Below are positions 20,488 through 31,999 of a stretch of 64,000 bases of DNA, one piece after another. Position numbers and translations under genes: made by a program. Positions within the stretch are counted from its first letter, which is position 1; every line of letters begins with the position of its first letter. The stretch covers positions 186,001 to 250,000 of the forward strand of contig NZ_VCED01000001.1 of NCBI RefSeq assembly GCF_006384255.1, read 5' to 3'. Under the pieces are notes generated by a model. That model saw only the letters and a list, made by a program, of their open reading frames with translations, had not been told where the DNA came from and ran no database searches. Source of the DNA: Haemophilus seminalis (lineage in GTDB: Bacteria; Pseudomonadota; Gammaproteobacteria; Enterobacterales; Pasteurellaceae).

Positions 20488-22143
20488 ATGAGTGATATTG
20501 CAATCACGATTAGTCTTCTTGCCCTCGTTGCCGTAATCGGTTTATGGATCGGGCATTGGAAGATCCGTGGGGTTGGGCTTGGCATCGGTGGTGTGCTGTT
20601 TGGTGGCATCATTGTGGCTCATTTCACCAATCAATATGGCTTGCAATTAGATGCACGTACGTTGCATTTTGTGCAGGAGTTTGGCTTGATTCTGTTCGTT
20701 TATACGATTGGGATTCAAGTTGGGCCTGGTTTTTTTGCATCTTTAAGAAAATCAGGTTTAAAACTGAATGCGTTTGCTATTTTAATCGTTGTTCTGGGGT
20801 CTGTTGCAGCGGTGATTGTGCATAAGGTTGCGGATGTCCCGTTAGATATCGCTCTTGGTATTTACGCAGGGGCAGTAACTAACACGCCAGCCCTTGGTGC
20901 TGGTCAGCAAATTTTGACTGAACTTGGCGTGCAACAAACTACAGTGACAATGGGGATGTCTTATGCGATGGCTTACCCATTCGGGATTTGTGGTATTTTG
21001 CTTGCAATGTGGTTAATCCGCTTATTTTTTAAAGTTAAAGTGGACGATGAAGCGGCACGTTTTAATGCGGAGAGCGGTCAAGAAAAAGAAAGTTTACATA
21101 ATATTTCTTTAAAAGTGACCAACCAAAATTTAGATGGTTTGATGCTGATTGAAGTGCCAGGATTTAGTGATGAGGAAGTGGTTTGCTCTCGTTTAAAACG
21201 CGAGGACATGGAAATTGTTCCAAAGGCTAGCACAGAAATTCGTACCAATGATATTTTGCAATTAGTCGGCGATGATGCAGCTCTATCTAAAATGCGCTTG
21301 ATTATTGGTCATGAGGTAGATGCGCCAACATCCTCTTATAGTGGGGAGATTCGTGCCGAACGTGTAGTGGTTACTAATGAAAAAGTCTTAGGTAAAAAGA
21401 TCCGCACGTTGGGTATTCATCAAAAATATGGTGTGGTGATTTCGCGCTTGAATCGTGCGGGTATTGAATTAGTGCCAACAGCGAATACAACCTTGCAATT
21501 TGGTGACGTACTTCATATGGTGGGGCATACCGATGTGCTAAACAAAGCTATTTCCGTAATTGGTAATGCACAACAAAAATTACTTCAAGTGCAAATGTTA
21601 CCTGTGTTCATCGGTATTGGTTTAGGTGTGCTTGTTGGCTCGATCCCATTCTATATTCCAGGTTTCCCAGTAGCGTTAAAATTAGGGCTTGCTGGCGGAC
21701 CATTGGTGGTTGCGTTGATCTTAGCGAGAATTGGCACGATTGGTAAACTTTACTGGTTTATGCCACCTAGTGCTAACTTGGCATTGCGTGAAATAGGGAT
21801 TGTTCTTTTCTTGGCTGTGGTAGGTTTAAAATCCGGTGGAAGTTTCTTTGATACCTTGTTGAATGGTTCAGGTCTTGAATGGATGGGATACGGTATTTTT
21901 ATCACCTTTATTCCATTAATGATTACCGGTATTTTGGCTCGTCTATATGGCAAACTGAATTACCTTACAATCTGTGGTTTACTTGCAGGTTCCATGACAG
22001 ATCCTCCTGCTTTAGCATTTGCGAATGAAATTAAAGAAGATAACGGTGCAGCAGCACTTTCTTATGCCACTGTGTATCCATTGGTGATGTTCTTGCGGAT
22101 AATGTCTCCACAATTATTAGCAGTGTTATTGTGGGCGGCATAG
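20488..22143 (+). CDS. YidE/AspT-family putative transporter
   Basis: 551 residues. Two copies of the AspT/YidE/YbjL membrane domain (about five helices each) flank two TrkA-C (RCK_C) ligand-binding domains at about residues 200-370. The glycine-rich [16 protein letters not shown] and its C-terminal counterpart [14 protein letters not shown] are the repeated re-entrant motifs. Relatives exchange aspartate for alanine, but the substrate here is unknown. AAGGGG precedes the ATG. A TATAAT at 20447-20452 may be the -10. Terminator at 22172-22193. Confidence 0.9.
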   Translation: MSDIAITISLLALVAVIGLWIGHWKIRGVGLGIGGVLFGGIIVAHFTNQYGLQLDARTLHFVQEFGLILFVYTIGIQVGPGFFASLRKSGLKLNAFAILIVVLGSVAAVIVHKVADVPLDIALGIYAGAVTNTPALGAGQQILTELGVQQTTVTMGMSYAMAYPFGICGILLAMWLIRLFFKVKVDDEAARFNAESGQEKESLHNISLKVTNQNLDGLMLIEVPGFSDEEVVCSRLKREDMEIVPKASTEIRTNDILQLVGDDAALSKMRLIIGHEVDAPTSSYSGEIRAERVVVTNEKVLGKKIRTLGIHQKYGVVISRLNRAGIELVPTANTTLQFGDVLHMVGHTDVLNKAISVIGNAQQKLLQVQMLPVFIGIGLGVLVGSIPFYIPGFPVALKLGLAGGPLVVALILARIGTIGKLYWFMPPSANLALREIGIVLFLAVVGLKSGGSFFDTLLNGSGLEWMGYGIFITFIPLMITGILARLYGKLNYLTICGLLAGSMTDPPALAFANEIKEDNGAAALSYATVYPLVMFLRIMSPQLLAVLLWAA

Positions 22144-22171
22144 CCAAAACAAGTTCAATTTATACAAACAA

Positions 22172-22200
22172 AAGCGCGGTTAATTTCGCGCTTATTTTTT
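22172..22200 (+). terminator. Terminator of the YidE-like gene
   Basis: Stem AAGCGCG / CGCGCTT (22172-22178 with 22187-22193) followed by ATTTTTT. Confidence 0.75.
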
Positions 22201-22269
22201 TGCATGGATTTTGCGCGAGAGGGTATTCAATGATAGAATCTCGCACTTTTATTGCGAAGCGAGAACAAA

Positions 22270-22578
22270 ATGGCACTAATTGAATTTTTGATGAAAACCT
22301 TAGATGGCTTAAAGGGAACAGATATTGTACATTTTGATGTACGTGGAAAATCCTCGATTACGGATAATATGATTATTTGCACGGGTACATCGAGCCGCCA
22401 AGTTTCTGCAATGGCAGAGAATTTAATTACAGAATGTAAAAAAGCAGGTTTTGAAACTTTTGGTGAAGAAGGTAAAAATACTGCAGATTGGATTGTGGTG
22501 GATCTTGGTCAAGCAATCGTACATATCATGCAACGTGACGCGCGTGAAATGTATCAATTAGAGAAACTTTGGGCGTAA
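22270..22578 (+). CDS. rsfS: RsfS, ribosome silencing factor
   Basis: 102 residues. Binds ribosomal protein uL14 and blocks 30S-50S joining under starvation. The family core is seen in DIVHFDVRGKSSITDNMIICTG and VVDLGQAIVHIMQ. The frame opens with a TTG at 22252, but ATG 22270 gives MALIEFLMK, the usual start and length. First gene of the rsfS-rlmH-mrdA-mrdB-rlpA-dacA cluster. Confidence 0.95.
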   Translation: MALIEFLMKTLDGLKGTDIVHFDVRGKSSITDNMIICTGTSSRQVSAMAENLITECKKAGFETFGEEGKNTADWIVVDLGQAIVHIMQRDAREMYQLEKLWA

Positions 22579-22587
22579 ATTTTAGTG

Positions 22588-22616
22588 AAGTGCGGTGAAA
22601 AATAACCGCACTTTTT
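22588..22616. terminator. Uptake-signal hairpin between rsfS and rlmH
   Basis: Inverted uptake signals (22588-22596 with 22605-22613) followed by TTT. It sits within an otherwise co-directional cluster, so it is probably a partial terminator. Confidence 0.65.
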
Positions 22617-22631
22617 AGATAAGGATGACTT

Positions 22632-23099
22632 GTGAAAATCACGTTAATTGCTGTCGGAACAAAAATGCCTTCTTGGGTTACAACGGGGTTTGAGGAATAT
22701 CAACGCCGTTTCCCAAAAGATATGCCTTTTGAACTGATTGAAATCCCAGCAGGCAAGCGTGGAAAAAATGCTGATATTAAACGCATTTTAGAACAAGAAG
22801 GTAAGGCGATGTTAGCTGCCTGTGGAAAAGGTAAAGTTGTGACATTAGATATTCCAGGTAAACCTTGGACCACCCTGCAATTAGCCGAGCAACTAGAAGC
22901 GTGGAAAAACGATGGCCGTGAAGTATGTTTATTGATCGGTGGGCCAGAGGGCCTTTCACCTGAATGTAAAGCTGCAGCAGAGCAAAGCTGGTCGCTTTCA
23001 CCCTTGACATTACCTCACCCGCTTGTTCGTGTTGTGGTGGCTGAAAGTTTGTATCGTGCGTGGTCTCTTACGACTAATCATCCTTATCATCGAGAATAG
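22632..23099 (+). CDS. rlmH: RlmH, 23S rRNA pseudouridine-1915 methyltransferase
   Basis: 155 residues, SPOUT methyltransferase that N3-methylates pseudouridine 1915 of 23S rRNA in the 70S ribosome. The SAM knot is seen in [14 protein letters not shown] and the C-terminal [20 protein letters not shown]. Begins with GTG, with AAGGATGACTT in front. 21 bp before mrdA. Confidence 0.96.
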   Translation: MKITLIAVGTKMPSWVTTGFEEYQRRFPKDMPFELIEIPAGKRGKNADIKRILEQEGKAMLAACGKGKVVTLDIPGKPWTTLQLAEQLEAWKNDGREVCLLIGGPEGLSPECKAAAEQSWSLSPLTLPHPLVRVVVAESLYRAWSLTTNHPYHRE

Positions 23100-23120
23100 T
23101 AAATCCTCATTTTTAGTCAG

Positions 23121-25076
23121 ATGAATTTAAAAAGATTCTTCAATACTCCAACTCATGAGCCGTTCCGCGATAAAAAAGCGGAGCGTAACCTTTTTGCACG
23201 CCGAACTTTAGTGGCTTTTTTGGGGATTTTGCTATTAACAGGGGTGTTATTCACTAATATTTATCAGCTACAGATTGTTAATTTCGATACTTACCAAACG
23301 CGTTCTAATGGTAACCGAATTAAATTATTACCTTTACCCCCAACGCGTGGCTTAATCTATGATCGTTACGGTAAATTATTAGCCGAAAATCTTACTTTTT
23401 TTGGTTTATACATTGTGCCAGAAAAAACTGAAAATTTAGACCGCACTTTAGGTGAATTACGCTACATTGTGGGATTGACGGATAATGATATTGAAAATTT
23501 TAAAAAGGAACGTCGCCGAGGAACGCGTTACACGCCTATTTTATTGAAACCGAATTTAACAGAAGAACAAATCGCACGTTTTGCAGTAAGTGGCTATCAG
23601 TATCCGAGTTTAGATGTACGTCCTTATTTCAAACGCTATTACTTATATGGCGAGATTATGACGCATATTTTAGGTTATGTGGGAAAAATCAACGATAAAG
23701 ATGTTGAACGTTTGAAAAAAGATGAAAAATTTGCCAATTATTCTGGTAGCAATGATATGGGTAAATTGGGGATTGAACGCTATTATGAAGATGAGTTGCA
23801 TGGCACCACAGGTTTTGAAGAAGTAGAAATTAACAATCGTGGTAAAGTTATTCGCAAGTTACGTGAACAACCTTCAGTAGCAGGAAAAAGTATTTATCTT
23901 ACTATTGATTTAGAGTTGCAGCGTTATATCACAGATCTTTTGGCAGGACAAAAAGGCGCAATTGTTGTATTAGATCCAAAAGATAGTGGTGTGCTGGCTA
24001 TGGTGTCTACGCCAAGTTATGATAATAATTTGTTTGTTGATGGTATTTCGTCAGAAGATTATAAGCGTCTACTAAATGATCCTGCTCGCCCGCTTTATAG
24101 TCGTGCGACCCAAGGGGTGTATCCTCCTGCTTCTACAGTGAAACCTTTTATTGCAGTAGCCGCACAAACTGAAAATGTGATTACCCAAAATACGACGATT
24201 TTTGACCCCGGCTATTGGGTATTGCCAAATACGACTAAGCGATTCCGAGATTGGAAAAAGAGCGGTCATGGTTATACAGATTTAAATAAAGCAATTACAG
24301 AATCATCTGATACCTATTTTTATCAAGTGGCTCATAGTATGGGGATTGATCGTCTTTCTGATTGGATGAAACGCTTTGGTTTCGGCATGCCAACAGGTAT
24401 TGAAATTCAGGAAGAAGCGGCTGCCAATATGCCAAGTCGTGAATGGAAACAAAAACGCTATAAACGTCCTTGGGTATTGGGTGATACGATTTCAGTTGGT
24501 ATTGGGCAAGGTTATTGGACTGCTACGCCGTTACAAGTAGCAAAAGCAACAGCAATATTAGTCAATAACGGTAAAGTAAATACACCACATTTAATGAAAG
24601 CTATTGAAGGTGCGGAATTATCACCTTATAAAGATCCATTGATTTATCCTGATATTAGTGAGCCAAAACAAAATTATTGGGATGCAGCAAAACGTGGAAT
24701 GTATAATGTTGTTAATTCTGCAGCAGGCACTGGACGAAAGGCATTTGCCGGTGCTAATTATAGAGTTGCGGGTAAGTCGGGTACGGCACAAGTTTTTAGT
24801 CTCAAAGAAAATGAAAAATACAATGCGGCTGGATTGAAAAAAGAATTGCACGATCACGCATGGTTTACCGCATATGCACCTTATGAAAACCCTAGATTGG
24901 TTGTGACAGTTATTTTAGAGAATGCGGGTGGTGGTTCAAGTAATGCCGCACCGTTAGCGCGTAAAGTGATGGATTACTATTTAAATCAGCGTTTACCACA
25001 AGTTGAAAAATATAATGCAACCATTCAGCAAAAAGAAGATTTACCACAAGAGAGCGAGCAGATAAATGGAAGATAA
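23121..25076 (+). CDS. mrdA: PBP2, elongasome transpeptidase
   Basis: 651 residues. N-terminal membrane anchor at about residues 30-50, a pedestal domain with [15 protein letters not shown], and the transpeptidase domain with nucleophile Ser338 (STVK), SSD at 395-397 and KSG at 552-554. Cross-links new peptidoglycan during side-wall growth; target of amdinocillin. No ATG-proximal ribosome-binding site is strong. The 3' end overlaps mrdB by 11 bp, so PBP2 and RodA are translationally coupled, matching their one-to-one complex. Confidence 0.97.
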   Translation: MNLKRFFNTPTHEPFRDKKAERNLFARRTLVAFLGILLLTGVLFTNIYQLQIVNFDTYQTRSNGNRIKLLPLPPTRGLIYDRYGKLLAENLTFFGLYIVPEKTENLDRTLGELRYIVGLTDNDIENFKKERRRGTRYTPILLKPNLTEEQIARFAVSGYQYPSLDVRPYFKRYYLYGEIMTHILGYVGKINDKDVERLKKDEKFANYSGSNDMGKLGIERYYEDELHGTTGFEEVEINNRGKVIRKLREQPSVAGKSIYLTIDLELQRYITDLLAGQKGAIVVLDPKDSGVLAMVSTPSYDNNLFVDGISSEDYKRLLNDPARPLYSRATQGVYPPASTVKPFIAVAAQTENVITQNTTIFDPGYWVLPNTTKRFRDWKKSGHGYTDLNKAITESSDTYFYQVAHSMGIDRLSDWMKRFGFGMPTGIEIQEEAAANMPSREWKQKRYKRPWVLGDTISVGIGQGYWTATPLQVAKATAILVNNGKVNTPHLMKAIEGAELSPYKDPLIYPDISEPKQNYWDAAKRGMYNVVNSAAGTGRKAFAGANYRVAGKSGTAQVFSLKENEKYNAAGLKKELHDHAWFTAYAPYENPRLVVTVILENAGGGSSNAAPLARKVMDYYLNQRLPQVEKYNATIQQKEDLPQESEQINGR

Positions 25077-26181
25077 AATACCTTTCTGGTTGCGCGCATG
25101 GCAACGTTTGCATATTGATTTTTGGCTTTTTATTGGCTTAGTTGCAATAACAGCCTATGGTATGCTTGTGCTTTATAGTGCAACTGGTGCCAGTGAAATC
25201 ATGTTTAACAACCGTATTATTCAGGTTTTTCTTGGATTTACTGTTATGCTCGTCATGGCACAATTCCCACCTAAATTTTATCAACGTATTGCGCCTTATC
25301 TCTATCTGATAGGCTTTATCATGTTGATTTTAGTGGATGCTATTGGAACAACGAGTAAAGGTGCACAGCGTTGGCTTGATCTCGGATTTATTCGTTTTCA
25401 GCCATCTGAAATTATAAAGCTTGCGGTACCATTAATGGTCGCTGTGTATTTAGGTAATCGACCACTTCCACCTAAATTAAGTGAAACATTTATTGCGATT
25501 GCAATGATTATGATTCCGACTTTACTTGTAGCTATACAACCTGATTTAGGCACATCAATTTTGGTAAGTGCGTCAGGTTTATTTGTAGTATTTTTAGCGG
25601 GAATGAGTTGGTGGCTAATTTTAGCAGCAGTGATTGGCTTAGCTGGATTTATTCCGATCATGTGGCTATATCTAATGCACGATTATCAACGTACTCGCGT
25701 TCTCACATTATTGGACCCAGAAAAAGATCCTCTCGGTGCTGGCTATCATATTTTACAATCAAAGATTGCGATTGGTTCTGGTGGCCTTTGGGGAAAAGGC
25801 TGGATGCAGGGTACGCAATCCCAGCTTGAATTTTTACCTGAACCTCATACAGATTTTATTTTTGCTGTAATGAGTGAAGAACATGGAATGGTTGGTTTTC
25901 TTATTTTGATCTCCATTTATATGTTCATTATTATACGTGGTTTGATAATTGCCGTGAACGATCAAACTTCTTTTGGGCGAATTCTTGCTGGTGCAACGAC
26001 GTTAATTTTCTTTGTTTATGTGTTTGTTAACATAGGCATGGTAAGTGGTATTTTGCCTGTAGTGGGGGTGCCATTACCTTTATTCAGCTACGGTGGCACT
26101 TCTTACGTTGCTATTATGGCTGCTTTTGGCTTGGTGATGTCAGTTCATACACATCAAGTAAAATTTATGAAAGGGAACTAA
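25066..26181 (+). CDS. mrdB: RodA, SEDS glycosyltransferase
   Basis: 371 residues, about ten transmembrane helices. SEDS-family lipid II polymerase partner of PBP2. Seen: [29 protein letters not shown], and the C-terminal [16 protein letters not shown]. Overlaps mrdA by 11 bp. Confidence 0.97.
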   Translation: MEDKIPFWLRAWQRLHIDFWLFIGLVAITAYGMLVLYSATGASEIMFNNRIIQVFLGFTVMLVMAQFPPKFYQRIAPYLYLIGFIMLILVDAIGTTSKGAQRWLDLGFIRFQPSEIIKLAVPLMVAVYLGNRPLPPKLSETFIAIAMIMIPTLLVAIQPDLGTSILVSASGLFVVFLAGMSWWLILAAVIGLAGFIPIMWLYLMHDYQRTRVLTLLDPEKDPLGAGYHILQSKIAIGSGGLWGKGWMQGTQSQLEFLPEPHTDFIFAVMSEEHGMVGFLILISIYMFIIIRGLIIAVNDQTSFGRILAGATTLIFFVYVFVNIGMVSGILPVVGVPLPLFSYGGTSYVAIMAAFGLVMSVHTHQVKFMKGN

Positions 26182-26233
26182 TTTCATTTTTGCTTTTCTT
26201 AAAAGAGTAAATAAATGAAAATAGTCAACACTT

Positions 26234-27094
26234 ATGAAATTAAAAACATTATTAAATCTGACCGCACTTGCTTTGTTTGCTATAATTACTAGCTTTTCAG
26301 CCCATGCGGACACTCACAAAATGTATGGTATCCAAGGGGATAAACTTTCGATTATAACCAAAGTACCTTCTCCTAGTACTTATTCTGTGAAAGGGCAAAC
26401 TTATACGACAAAAACTGAAGATGATGCTAAATCTTATACGAAAGAAGGGATGGCTAGTTACTATCATCTCAAATTTAATGGGCGTAGAACTGCAAGTGGT
26501 GATGTTTATAATTCAACACAATTTACTGCAGCACATAAAACGCTTCCAATCAATTCTTATGCCTTGGTGACGAATTTACATAATAATCGAAAAGTGATTG
26601 TACGTATTAACGATCGAGGGCCTTTTAGTGATAAACGTTTAATTGATCTTTCTCATGCGGCGGCGAAAGAAATTGGATTAATTTCTCGAGGTATGGGGCA
26701 TGTTAGAATTGAGGCGTTGCATGTTGCTAAAAATGGGAATTTATCGGGGGCAGCGACAAGAACGCTGGCTAAGCATGCAAAAACTCAAGAAGCTGCTGAT
26801 CGTTTAGTGAAATTTAATGAATCTTCTAATAAGTCGTTTAAGATGATAAATGAAAAAAAAGGAAATGAAGTTTATCGTTTGAAAATGCTTGAGGTTACTT
26901 CTCGTAGTCAAGCTGATAAGTTAATTACGCAACTCGCGTTAGATAATATTCAAGCCGAAGTAAATCGCTCAGGCAATAAATACGAAATTCACATTGGACC
27001 TTTTGATAACGAAACACAAATGTCACAAGTAAGAACCAAATTACAAAAAATGGCAGTAAACAAGCCACTAATTGTTTACACATATAAAAATTAA
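26234..27094 (+). CDS. rlpA: RlpA, septal-ring lytic transglycosylase, non-lipidated form
   Basis: 286 residues. Signal peptide ends at SAHA. A double-psi beta-barrel domain (about residues 75-165) carries GMASYYHLKFNGRRTASGD and VRINDRGPFSDKRLIDLS, and a C-terminal SPOR domain binds denuded septal glycan. Unlike E. coli RlpA there is no lipobox cysteine, so the protein should be a soluble periplasmic form. No clear ribosome-binding site is seen before the ATG. Between mrdB and dacA. Confidence 0.92.
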   Translation: MKLKTLLNLTALALFAIITSFSAHADTHKMYGIQGDKLSIITKVPSPSTYSVKGQTYTTKTEDDAKSYTKEGMASYYHLKFNGRRTASGDVYNSTQFTAAHKTLPINSYALVTNLHNNRKVIVRINDRGPFSDKRLIDLSHAAAKEIGLISRGMGHVRIEALHVAKNGNLSGAATRTLAKHAKTQEAADRLVKFNESSNKSFKMINEKKGNEVYRLKMLEVTSRSQADKLITQLALDNIQAEVNRSGNKYEIHIGPFDNETQMSQVRTKLQKMAVNKPLIVYTYKN

Positions 27095-27109
27095 TTGTAG
27101 GAACACACT

Positions 27110-28291
27110 ATGTTGAAAAGAACAACAAAAATCGCATTTTTATCAAGTTTTGTAGCACTTAGTGCTTTTTCGGTAGCTGCCGAGGATATCCAGTTTGGCG
27201 TAACCCCACCACAAATTACTGCTCAAACGTATGTATTGATGGATTACAATTCAGGCGCAATTTTGGCCGCACTTAATCCTGATGAGCGTCAATATCCTGC
27301 ATCATTAACAAAAATGATGACAAGTTATGTGGTAGGGAGCGCTTTAAAACAGGGTAAAATTCACAATACCGATATGGTAACTATCGGTCAGAGTGCGTGG
27401 GGGCGTAATTTCCCTGACTCATCAAAAATGTTTTTAGATTTAAATACACAAGTATCTGTAGCAGATTTGAATCGTGGTGTGATTGTTGTATCCGGTAATG
27501 ATGCAACAGTGGCATTGGCTGAATATATTTCTGGCAATGTCCCGAACTTTGTAGAAACAATGAACAAATATGTTCAACAATTTGGTTTGAAAAATACAAA
27601 TTTCACCACGCCGCATGGTTTAGACGATCCTAATCAATATTCTTCTGCTCGTGATATGGCGCTTATTGGAGCACATATTATTCGTGATTTACCTGAAGAA
27701 TATAAAATTTACTCAGAAAAAGATTTTACATTTAATAAAATCAAACAACCTAACCGTAATGGCCTATTATGGGATAAAACCATCAATGTTGATGGAATGA
27801 AAACAGGCCATACTAGCCAAGCTGGATATAACTTAGTTGCTTCAGCGACTACACCAAACAATATGCGTTTAATTTCTGTAGTAATGGGTGTTCCAACTTA
27901 CAAAGGTCGTGAAGTAGAAAGTAAAAAACTTTTACAATGGGGCTTTGCTAATTTCGAAACATTTAAAACTTTAGAGGCAGGCAAAGAAGTTTCAGAACAA
28001 CCTGTTTATTATGGTAATAAAGGTAGTGTGAAATTAGGAACCTTACAAGATAGTTTTATCACGGTTCCGAAAGGCAAACAAAATGAGCTTAAAGCTCGAT
28101 ATGAGTTAGAAAGTAAAAACTTACAAGCGCCTTTAGCAAAAGGTCAAGTCGTAGGTAAAGTCATTTATCAATTAGAAGGTAAAGATATTGCAGCGGTAAA
28201 CTTACAAGTGATGGATGAAGTGGGCGAAGCGAGTATTTTCGGAAAAGTTTGGGATTGGCTCGTGCTCACTGTGAAAGGCTTATTTGCATAA
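27110..28291 (+). CDS. dacA: PBP5-type D,D-carboxypeptidase
   Basis: 393 residues. Removes the terminal D-Ala of peptidoglycan stem peptides. Signal peptide MLKRTTKIAFLSSFVALSAF ending at VAA; SLTK nucleophile Ser65, SGN at 128-130, KTG at 231-233. The C-terminal amphipathic helix (FGKVWDWLVLTVKGLF) anchors it to the inner membrane. AGGAACACACT precedes the ATG. Confidence 0.96.
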   Translation: MLKRTTKIAFLSSFVALSAFSVAAEDIQFGVTPPQITAQTYVLMDYNSGAILAALNPDERQYPASLTKMMTSYVVGSALKQGKIHNTDMVTIGQSAWGRNFPDSSKMFLDLNTQVSVADLNRGVIVVSGNDATVALAEYISGNVPNFVETMNKYVQQFGLKNTNFTTPHGLDDPNQYSSARDMALIGAHIIRDLPEEYKIYSEKDFTFNKIKQPNRNGLLWDKTINVDGMKTGHTSQAGYNLVASATTPNNMRLISVVMGVPTYKGREVESKKLLQWGFANFETFKTLEAGKEVSEQPVYYGNKGSVKLGTLQDSFITVPKGKQNELKARYELESKNLQAPLAKGQVVGKVIYQLEGKDIAAVNLQVMDEVGEASIFGKVWDWLVLTVKGLFA

Positions 28292-28394
28292 AATATGCCA
28301 GAAACTTACCGCACTTTTTTCATTTTTAACTGAGGCATTCGTAATGTGTGGGTGGTGTACTATCCACACATCATTTTTATTATTGGGAAATAAT

Positions 28395-28673
28395 ATGACA
28401 ACAGAAAACGATTACGCAAAACTTAAAGAATTAATGGAATTTCCAGCAAAAATGACATTTAAAGTTGCTGGAATTAATCGCGAGGGGTTAGCACAAGATC
28501 TAATTCAAGTCGTCCAAAAATATATTAAAGGTGATTATATTCCTAAGGAAAAACGGAGTAGTAAAGGTACCTATAATTCGGTTTCAATCGACATTATTGC
28601 TGAAAACTTTGAGCAGGTAGAAACACTTTATAAAGAACTTGCTAAAGTTGAAGGCGTAAAAATGGTCATCTAG
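28395..28673 (+). CDS. ybeD: YbeD (UPF0250) family protein
   Basis: 92 residues with an ACT-like fold (about residues 15-90), cytoplasmic. The frame opens at 28284 inside dacA, but ATG 28395 gives the usual [17 protein letters not shown] start. Function unknown; its constant place between dacA and lipB suggests a regulatory role in lipoate or wall metabolism, unproven. The stop is one base before the lipB ATG. Confidence 0.9.
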   Translation: MTTENDYAKLKELMEFPAKMTFKVAGINREGLAQDLIQVVQKYIKGDYIPKEKRSSKGTYNSVSIDIIAENFEQVETLYKELAKVEGVKMVI

Positions 28674-28674
28674 C

Positions 28675-29313
28675 ATGAATAATTCCCTTATGGTTCGTCA
28701 GTTAGGGTTGCAAGATTATCAAGAAATTTGGCATAAAATGCAGAATTTTACAGATAGTCGCACAGCAGAAACGCAAGACGAAATTTGGTTGGTGCAACAT
28801 CCTCCTGTATTTACCCAAGGGCAAGCAGGTAAACCTGAGCATCTTTTACAACGTAGTGAAATACCTGTGGTGCAGTCGGATCGTGGTGGGCAAATAACCT
28901 ATCATGCACCCGGTCAGCAAGTGATGTATGTGCTCATTGATATTAAGCGTCATGAGAATTTAAATGTACGTCAATTAGTTACCGCACTTGAACAAACGGT
29001 GGTAAAAACTTTAGCTGAATATGGTATTGAAAGTTATCCAAAACCTGATGCGCCAGGCGTGTATGTGGATGGAAAAAAGATTTGTTCTCTTGGGCTGCGT
29101 ATTCGTCGTGGTTGCTCTTTTCACGGGTTAGCATTGAATATTAATATGGATCTGAATCCATTTCATTATATTAACCCATGCGGCTATGCTGGTCTTGAAA
29201 TGTGTCAATTAGCGGATTTTGTTAATCAATATGAGGCTAATTGTGATAAGGTTTCACCAAAATTAATTAAACACTTTGCTGAGCTTTTAGGCTATAATGT
29301 AACAAATTTGTAA
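28675..29313 (+). CDS. lipB: LipB, octanoyl transferase
   Basis: 212 residues. Transfers octanoyl from acyl-carrier protein to lipoyl domains. Seen: [16 protein letters not shown], the lysine segment [14 protein letters not shown], and the catalytic cysteine in [12 protein letters not shown]. Begins one base after the ybeD stop. Terminator at 29326-29350 separates it from lipA. Confidence 0.96.
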   Translation: MNNSLMVRQLGLQDYQEIWHKMQNFTDSRTAETQDEIWLVQHPPVFTQGQAGKPEHLLQRSEIPVVQSDRGGQITYHAPGQQVMYVLIDIKRHENLNVRQLVTALEQTVVKTLAEYGIESYPKPDAPGVYVDGKKICSLGLRIRRGCSFHGLALNINMDLNPFHYINPCGYAGLEMCQLADFVNQYEANCDKVSPKLIKHFAELLGYNVTNL

Positions 29314-29325
29314 TATTTAATGATC

Positions 29326-29350
29326 AAAAATGCCCTGTTTGGGCATTTTT
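29326..29350 (+). terminator. Terminator between lipB and lipA
   Basis: 10-bp stem (29326-29335 with 29341-29350), five-base loop, A5 to T5. It overlaps the spurious upstream extension of the lipA frame. Confidence 0.8.
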
Positions 29351-29364
29351 ATTTAGGAACGCTT

Positions 29365-30327
29365 ATGTCTACGCCTTTCAAAATGGAACGCGGTGTAAAA
29401 TATCGCGATGCGGCAAAAACGTCGATTATTCCAGTAAAAAATATTGATCCAAACCAAGAGCTATTGAAAAAGCCTGAATGGATGAAAATTAAACTTCCGG
29501 CAAATTCACTTAAAATTGAAAGTATCAAAAATGGAATGCGTCGTCATGGTTTGCATTCCGTGTGTGAAGAAGCATCTTGTCCAAATTTACACGAATGTTT
29601 TAATCATGGAACAGCAACTTTTATGATTTTAGGCGCAATTTGCACGCGCCGTTGCCCGTTCTGTGATGTCGCGCATGGGAAACCATTACCGCCCGATCTT
29701 GAAGAGCCACAAAAATTGGCTGAAACTATCCAAGATATGAAACTTAAATATGTGGTGATTACATCGGTGGATCGTGATGATTTGCCTGATCGTGGTGCGG
29801 GTCATTTTGCAGAATGTGTAAAAGCTGTGCGCGAGCTTAATCCTAACATTAAGATTGAAATTTTAGTGCCTGATTTCCGTGGTCGCATTACACAGGCATT
29901 GGAAAAATTAAAAGATAATCCGCCAGATGTCTTTAACCATAATTTAGAAAACGTGCCGCGCCTATATAAAGAGATTCGTCCAGGGGCAGATTACGAATGG
30001 TCACTTAAATTATTGCGTGAATTTAAAGAAATGTTCCCGAATATCCCAACTAAATCAGGTTTAATGGTGGGATTAGGCGAAACCAACGAGGAAATTTTAC
30101 AAGTCATGCAAGATTTACGTGATAATGGTGTGACAATGCTCACGTTGGGGCAATATCTTCAACCTAGCCGTCATCATTTGCCAGTGGCCCGTTATGTACC
30201 GCCAGCTGAATTTGATGAATTCCGTGAAAAAGCCAATGCAATGGGCTTTGAACATGCGGCTTGTGGGCCATTTGTTCGTTCTTCTTATCACGCTGATTTA
30301 CAAGCCAGTGGTGAATTGGTGAAATAA
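29365..30327 (+). CDS. lipA: LipA, lipoyl synthase (radical SAM)
   Basis: 320 residues. Inserts two sulfurs into octanoyl-lysine. Auxiliary Fe-S cysteines 67, 72 and 78; radical-SAM cysteines 93, 97 and 100 (CTRRCPFC); C-terminal RSSYHA serine motif. The frame opens at 29320, but that lies before the hairpin. ATG 29365 has AGGAAC in front and gives the normal length. Confidence 0.97.
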   Translation: MSTPFKMERGVKYRDAAKTSIIPVKNIDPNQELLKKPEWMKIKLPANSLKIESIKNGMRRHGLHSVCEEASCPNLHECFNHGTATFMILGAICTRRCPFCDVAHGKPLPPDLEEPQKLAETIQDMKLKYVVITSVDRDDLPDRGAGHFAECVKAVRELNPNIKIEILVPDFRGRITQALEKLKDNPPDVFNHNLENVPRLYKEIRPGADYEWSLKLLREFKEMFPNIPTKSGLMVGLGETNEEILQVMQDLRDNGVTMLTLGQYLQPSRHHLPVARYVPPAEFDEFREKANAMGFEHAACGPFVRSSYHADLQASGELVK

Positions 30328-30346
30328 TTAAAAATTGCGCTGAATT

Positions 30347-30382
30347 AAACCGCACTTTTGGCTTGTCACGAAAGTGCGGTTT
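30347..30382. terminator. Uptake-signal terminator after lipA
   Basis: 12-bp arms (30347-30358 with 30371-30382) made of inverted uptake signals, followed by ATTTTT. Confidence 0.8.
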
Positions 30383-30497
30383 ATTTTTGATATTTTTTTT
30401 CACCGAATATTTACTAGCCAGAATTATTGCAAGCCTGTAAAATAACCGACCGCTTTATTCGACTAATTATTTATAACACCTGACGATATTGTAGAAA

Positions 30498-31922
30498 ATG
30501 ACTCAAAAATTACATATTAAAACTTGGGGCTGCCAGATGAATGAATACGATTCATCTAAAATGGCCGATCTTTTATTAAGTACTCATGGATTAGAACTTA
30601 CTGAAATTCCTGAAGAAGCAGACGTATTATTATTGAATACCTGTTCTATTCGTGAAAAAGCACAAGAAAAAGTTTTCCACCAACTTGGGCGTTGGAAAGA
30701 ATTAAAGAAAAATAATCCAAATTTAGTGATTGGTGTGGGCGGCTGTGTAGCTTCTCAAGAAGGTGAACATATTCGCCATCGTGCGCCTTATGTAGATATT
30801 ATTTTTGGTCCGCAAACTTTGCACCGCCTGCCTGAAATGATTAACCAAATTCGTGGTGGTAAGAGTTCTGTTGTAGATGTAAGTTTTCCTGAAATTGAGA
30901 AATTTGACCGCTTACCAGAACCTCGTGCAGAAGGCCCAACGGCATTCGTTTCGATTATGGAGGGCTGTAATAAATACTGTACTTTCTGTGTTGTACCTTA
31001 TACACGCGGTGAGGAAGTCAGCCGTCCTGTTGATGATGTCTTATTTGAAATTGCGCAGCTTGCGGATCAAGGTGTGCGTGAGGTTAACTTACTTGGTCAA
31101 AACGTGAATGCTTATCGTGGTCCGACACATGATGGTCAAATTTGTAGCTTTGCTGAGTTGCTTCGTCTCGTGGCCTCTATCGATGGTATTGACCGTTTAC
31201 GCTTCACAACTAGTCATCCAATAGAATTTACAGATGATATTATTGACGTATATCGTGATACGCCTGAATTGGTGAGTTTCTTACATCTTCCAGTCCAAGC
31301 GGGTTCTGATCGTGTATTAACGATGATGAAACGTGGTCATACAGCATTAGAATATAAATCTATTATTCGTAAACTTCGTGCTGTGCGTCCTGATATTCAA
31401 ATCAGCTCAGACTTTATTGTTGGTTTCCCGGGCGAAACTGCTGAAGATTTTGAGCAAACTATGAATTTGATTGCACAAGTGAACTTTGATATGAGCTTCA
31501 GTTTTGTGTATTCTGCCCGACCAGGTACGCCAGCTGCAGATATGCCAGATGATGTAACGGAAGATGAAAAGAAACAACGTCTTTATGTGTTACAAGAGCG
31601 TATTAATCAACAAGCTGCACAGTTTAGCCGTCGCATGCTTGGCACAGAACAACGCGTGTTAGTTGAAGGGCCATCGAAGAAAGACATTATGGAATTAACG
31701 GGACGTACTGAAACGAATCGTATTGTCAATTTCCAAGGTTCTCCGGAAATGATTGGTAAATTTGTGGATGTGAAAATCACTGATGTTTATACCAATTCTC
31801 TACGCGGTGAAGTAGTGCGTACTGAAGATGAAATGGGATTACGTATTGCGCAATCTCCACAAGAAGTGATGAATCGCACGCGTAAAGAAGATGAATTAGG
31901 TGTAGGGCGTTATCACGGCTAA
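30498..31922 (+). CDS. miaB: MiaB, tRNA-2-methylthio-N6-isopentenyladenosine synthase
   Basis: 474 residues. Radical-SAM methylthiotransferase acting on i6A37 of tRNAs that read UNN codons. N-terminal UPF0004 cysteines 12, 49 and 83; radical-SAM cysteines 157, 161 and 164; C-terminal TRAM domain with [10 protein letters not shown]. Single-gene unit, closed by an uptake-signal terminator. Confidence 0.97.
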   Translation: MTQKLHIKTWGCQMNEYDSSKMADLLLSTHGLELTEIPEEADVLLLNTCSIREKAQEKVFHQLGRWKELKKNNPNLVIGVGGCVASQEGEHIRHRAPYVDIIFGPQTLHRLPEMINQIRGGKSSVVDVSFPEIEKFDRLPEPRAEGPTAFVSIMEGCNKYCTFCVVPYTRGEEVSRPVDDVLFEIAQLADQGVREVNLLGQNVNAYRGPTHDGQICSFAELLRLVASIDGIDRLRFTTSHPIEFTDDIIDVYRDTPELVSFLHLPVQAGSDRVLTMMKRGHTALEYKSIIRKLRAVRPDIQISSDFIVGFPGETAEDFEQTMNLIAQVNFDMSFSFVYSARPGTPAADMPDDVTEDEKKQRLYVLQERINQQAAQFSRRMLGTEQRVLVEGPSKKDIMELTGRTETNRIVNFQGSPEMIGKFVDVKITDVYTNSLRGEVVRTEDEMGLRIAQSPQEVMNRTRKEDELGVGRYHG

Positions 31923-31940
31923 TTGAAATCTTGAAATATT

Positions 31941-31978
31941 TAACCGCACTTTGAGAAATTAAAGTGCGGTTATTTTTT
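31941..31978. terminator. Bidirectional uptake-signal terminator, miaB / sotB
   Basis: 12-bp arms (31941-31952 with 31961-31972), then TTTTTT on the plus strand. Lies between convergent genes. Confidence 0.8.
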
Positions 31979-31999
31979 GTTAAATATTCAGGGCTTCAA

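Noticed and set aside
29320-29364. Earlier lipA start
   Set aside because: It lies before the lipB terminator hairpin; the downstream ATG has AGGAAC and gives the normal LipA length.
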